Shown here: positions 40,711 through 42,583 of the stretch, in pieces
Position numbering within the stretch: position 1 is the first letter of the stretch
How the letters are laid out: every line of letters begins with the position of its first letter
Assembly (NCBI GenBank): GCA_964591245.1
Contig: CAZPZZ010000020.1
Coordinates: 1 to 42,583 of the forward strand
From: CAZPZZ01 sp964591245
Lineage (GTDB): Bacteria; Acidobacteriota; Vicinamibacteria; Vicinamibacterales; UBA8438
DNA length: 42,583 nucleotides
Direction of reading: 5' to 3'
Translations under genes and position numbers: made by a program
Notes under the pieces: model-generated
Seen by the model: only the letters and a program-made list of their open reading frames with translations
What the model was told of the DNA's origin: nothing
The model's database searches: none

Positions 40711-41195
40711 ATGGAGTGGCAACTCGCCGAGGTCAATCTTGCATGGATGTGGTATCCGCTTTCGGACCAGCCATGTCGACGATGCGAGATGAGATCGTCC
40801 GCATCAATCGTCTCGGGGACCAATCACCAGGTTTTATTTGGCGGTACGAAACGGCACAGGGTGACGCGACCGATGTGCGAGTGCTCGATGATCCACGGGT
40901 GTTGTTCAACCTGTCGATTTGGCGGTCCGTAAAGGATCTACGAGCGTACGTCTATCACGGTGAGCACGTGGCGTTCTTTCGACAACGGAGGGAATGGTTT
41001 CTACCCCCACCGCAGGATCCGGTGGCGATGTGGTGGGTGCAAGAAGGAGCGTATCCCACTGTCGACGATGCGATGGCTCGATTGGCGCGACTCTGGGAGC
41101 GAGGCTCTACCACGGAGGCGTTTACGTTCAAGCGGGCCTACGATCCTGAAGGGCAGCCGTTTCGTGCAACCTCGGGCGCCCGGCCGGTGGAGTGA
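40711..41195 (+). CDS. DUF3291 protein, probably frameshifted near 40772
   Basis: A small protein of the DUF3291 family, whose members have a ferredoxin-like (antibiotic-monooxygenase-type) fold and unknown function. The family's N-terminus reads from ATG 40711 (MEWQLAEVNLAWMWYPLSDQ) in one frame. The rest (MSTMRDEIVRINRLGDQSPG, IWRYETAQGDATDVRVLDDP, NLSIWRSVKDLRAYVYHGEH, RREWF, WWVQEGAYPTVDDAMARL) reads in the frame that begins at 40716. The frames join if one base is missing between CC (40771-40772) and ATG (40773). It is either a mutation or an assembly error. If taken as intact from ATG 40716, the protein is 159 residues but loses the first family strand. The gene is convergent with the DUF481 gene. 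Confidence 0.8.
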
Positions 41196-41196
41196 C

Positions 41197-41232
41197 GGTC
41201 TCGCAGGAGTGGGATGTGGCTTTCCCGAGACC
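41197..41232. terminator. Weak hairpin between convergent genes
   Basis: GGTCTC (41197-41202) pairs with GAGACC (41227-41232), and an inner GGGA with TCCC extends it. It lies just after the DUF3291 stop, before the convergent DUF481 gene. There is no U-tract. Confidence 0.25.
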
Positions 41233-41295
41233 AGTGCGCAACCCCCTTGTCCGCACGGTGCGTGCGCTCACGAGCGGTAGATGGCCGAAATGACA

Positions 41296-42177
41296 TCAAA
41301 ATCGTCCAACCAGAGCAAAGGTCATGATCTGGTCCACTGGTTCAAGATTGATGTCGACTTGAGTACCGGTTGGTGTGCCGTCGGGTAAGAGCAACGAAAT
41401 GGGTTTCCGAGCGGGTTGGCGACGATAGCGAAGTTGCCAGCTAACCTTGAGGGCGAGCCGACTATTCATGCTTACGGCGATTGCGTTACCCATGTCGGTT
41501 CGAAAGTCTTCCAGGTTTTCCAGATTCTCGTCGAGGACGAGTTCGCTCGTGAATTCGGTCGTTGGTGTCACCTGTCGGCGGTACTCATAGCGAAGTCTCA
41601 CCCCTGTAAAGATCTTGTTGTCTTCTGGTCTTGCTTCCACGTCCTCCCGTCTGGTTTCGCTGATCGCGTAGAAGGTCTTCAACGTTGTGGTCGCGCTGTC
41701 GAGCCATGTGTTTCCGATGCCGCCGTCAAACACGTAGAGATTGTTGAATCCGGCGAACGTGTTGCGGTCCCAGCTTCCGCCGGCGTGCCAGAACGTTCGA
41801 GTACTGAGGTTTCGCTCAAGCCGCCCTCGGGCGAAATAGTTTTCGGCAATGAGTGTTCGAGCTGAGTCCCGGATTATTTGGAAACTTTCACGAGAGTCCC
41901 CGATTGCAACGGGGGTTTTCTGGAGGGAATCAGCCCGAAGCGCACTCACGTCGAACGTCAGGGTGGCCGTGTTTGACCGTCGGACCAGCGTGTTTCGGAA
42001 ACCGAGTGTTTGTGCTTTGGCATTACCCGCCGTGACGACGAGTGTGAGTTCCGCCGTATCGGACCAACCAAGTTCTCGCTCCTCTGCCTGACCTGCGGCG
42101 GCGCCAGTGGCAGCGGTCGAACTGAAGAGAACGGCAAGAGTTATGGGAAAAACTATCCGGTCCAGGGGAGATCGCAT
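41296..42177 (-). CDS. DUF481 outer-membrane beta-barrel protein
   Basis: An outer-membrane protein of 293 residues. ATG 42177 has GGAG about 11 nt upstream. The signal peptide ends near AAAGQAEE. The mature part starts GWSDTAELTLVVTAGNAKAQTLGFRN, the family's opening strands, and continues with alternating hydrophobic strands (FARGRLERNLSTRTFWHAGGSW, GGIGNTWLDSATTTLKTFYA, RLRYEYRRQVTPTTEFTSEL) to a terminal Phe (FALVGRF), as expected for barrel insertion. DUF481 proteins (YdiY type) have unknown function. The gene stands alone. Confidence 0.9.
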   Translation of the reverse strand: MRSPLDRIVFPITLAVLFSSTAATGAAAGQAEERELGWSDTAELTLVVTAGNAKAQTLGFRNTLVRRSNTATLTFDVSALRADSLQKTPVAIGDSRESFQIIRDSARTLIAENYFARGRLERNLSTRTFWHAGGSWDRNTFAGFNNLYVFDGGIGNTWLDSATTTLKTFYAISETRREDVEARPEDNKIFTGVRLRYEYRRQVTPTTEFTSELVLDENLENLEDFRTDMGNAIAVSMNSRLALKVSWQLRYRRQPARKPISLLLPDGTPTGTQVDINLEPVDQIMTFALVGRF

Positions 42178-42280
42178 GGAGTGGGGCTCCAGGGAATGTG
42201 ACAGGGCGTGATGTGGTCTCAGTTGAAGTACGAAGGAAGTATGGCGGCATGCCGCCCTCGCGCAGAGTACGGTACAACAG

Positions 42281-42328
42281 AACGGGCCAGAGATTTGGTC
42301 AAAAGACCGAATTTCTGGCCCGTTTTTT
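42281..42328 (+). terminator. Strong intrinsic terminator, plus-strand orientation
   Basis: The arms 42281-42300 (AACGGGCCAGAGATTTGGTC) and 42305-42324 pair over 20 bp in plus-strand RNA, with two G-U wobbles, a tight AAAA loop and a TTTTTT tract at 42323-42328. On the minus strand the two wobbles become A-C mismatches and no clean T-tract follows, so the plus direction is favoured. There is no rightward gene immediately upstream. It may also help to end the leftward gene at the right edge. Confidence 0.85.
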
Positions 42329-42364
42329 CTAGCGTGAAAAAAGTGTCGAGATCGACTCGTTCTC

Positions 42365-42583
42365 CTACTGGACTACCCTTTGATCATCCCCGTCTTGACT
42401 ATCGGCGGGAATCCAACCAGATACGGTAGCGTGGTCGATAGCAGTATCTGCCATCTCAACCATACGAACAAGCATTGATTCTGTTATTTGACCTATTGAA
42501 TCCAAAAAAGCTGGAATCTGTTTATTCATAAGGTTGTTTGCAACATCTGAGTCCAGCGCCGTCGGGAGAAAACTAGCTGGAGA
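42365..42583 (-). CDS. C-terminal part of an unidentified protein running off the right edge
   Basis: The minus strand is open from the window edge to TAG at 42365-42367, giving 72 codons. The readable part includes LDSDVANNLMNKQIPAFLDS and MLVRMVEMADTAIDHATVSG, an Ala/Met-rich, probably helical segment, then a polar tail. I do not recognise it. Codons are more AT-rich (AAT AAA, TTT TTG, TCA ATA) than in the neighbours, which may point to a different origin. The strong hairpin at 42281-42328 lies about 40 nt after its stop. Confidence 0.55.
   Translation of the reverse strand, partial: SPASFLPTALDSDVANNLMNKQIPAFLDSIGQITESMLVRMVEMADTAIDHATVSGWIPADSQDGDDQRVVQ

Noticed and set aside
1..42583. 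CRISPR arrays, insertion sequences, phage or conjugation genes
   Set aside because: Looked for on both strands; no regularly spaced repeats, transposase motifs, integrases or flanking direct repeats were seen.

Overview
The window looks like a scaffold piece from an uncultured Gram-negative bacterium, most likely an Acidobacteriota member of the Vicinamibacteria type. This is inferred from gene content: many secreted quinoprotein-type beta-propellers, two DUF5916 outer-membrane proteins, an S9 peptidase, a DUF481 barrel, an LpxH-like lipid A enzyme and secreted cytochromes c. There is no rRNA or tRNA to confirm it. Two runs of exactly 100 N (1545-1644 and 13244-13343) are assembly placeholders, and each cuts a real gene.

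Layout. Positions 467-6728 read leftward: a PQQ glucose-dehydrogenase-like enzyme, a secreted S9 peptidase, then a phytanoyl-CoA-dioxygenase/SAF-domain oxidoreductase pair. Positions 7050-10216 read rightward as a coupled pair, a secreted PQQ-like propeller and a PQQ dehydrogenase. Leftward genes follow: gabD-like succinate-semialdehyde dehydrogenase, a conserved protein of unknown function, and an LpxH-like phosphoesterase broken by the second gap. Positions 14003-17804 hold two VTT/DedA-type membrane proteins and a fusion of a PQQ sugar dehydrogenase with two carboxymuconolactone-decarboxylase-like domains. A gene-poor, hairpin-rich stretch (17856-18675) precedes a sodium:solute symporter and the first DUF5916 protein. 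Then come a leftward metalloprotease/propeller fusion whose zinc motif lacks its glutamate, a second PQQ-like propeller, the second DUF5916 protein and a third PQQ-like propeller. An ABC transporter pair and a di-heme cytochrome c peroxidase (both leftward) face an alpha/beta hydrolase and a tight operon of secreted unknown protein, di-heme cytochrome c and PQQ dehydrogenase. The window ends with a DUF3291 gene that seems frameshifted, a DUF481 barrel, a strong terminator and the tail of an AT-richer gene at the right edge.

How the genes may work together. Most products carry signal peptides or membrane segments, so the region is mainly a cell-envelope one. Seven proteins contain PQQ-type or PQQ-enzyme propellers: three probable PQQ alcohol/sugar dehydrogenases, one soluble-GDH-type fusion and three DWP(Q/E)WRG propellers that may not bind PQQ. 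With the cytochromes c they suggest periplasmic oxidation of alcohols, sugars or aldehydes feeding electrons to c-type cytochromes. The NAD-dependent aldehyde dehydrogenase and 2-oxoglutarate dioxygenase would act in the cytoplasm. No PQQ biosynthesis genes are visible. The best candidates for new biology are the cytochrome c with a domain inserted in its second heme domain, next to an unknown secreted protein and a quinoprotein; the metalloprotease-like fusion with an Ala-substituted HExxH; and the sugar-dehydrogenase/double-CMD fusion.
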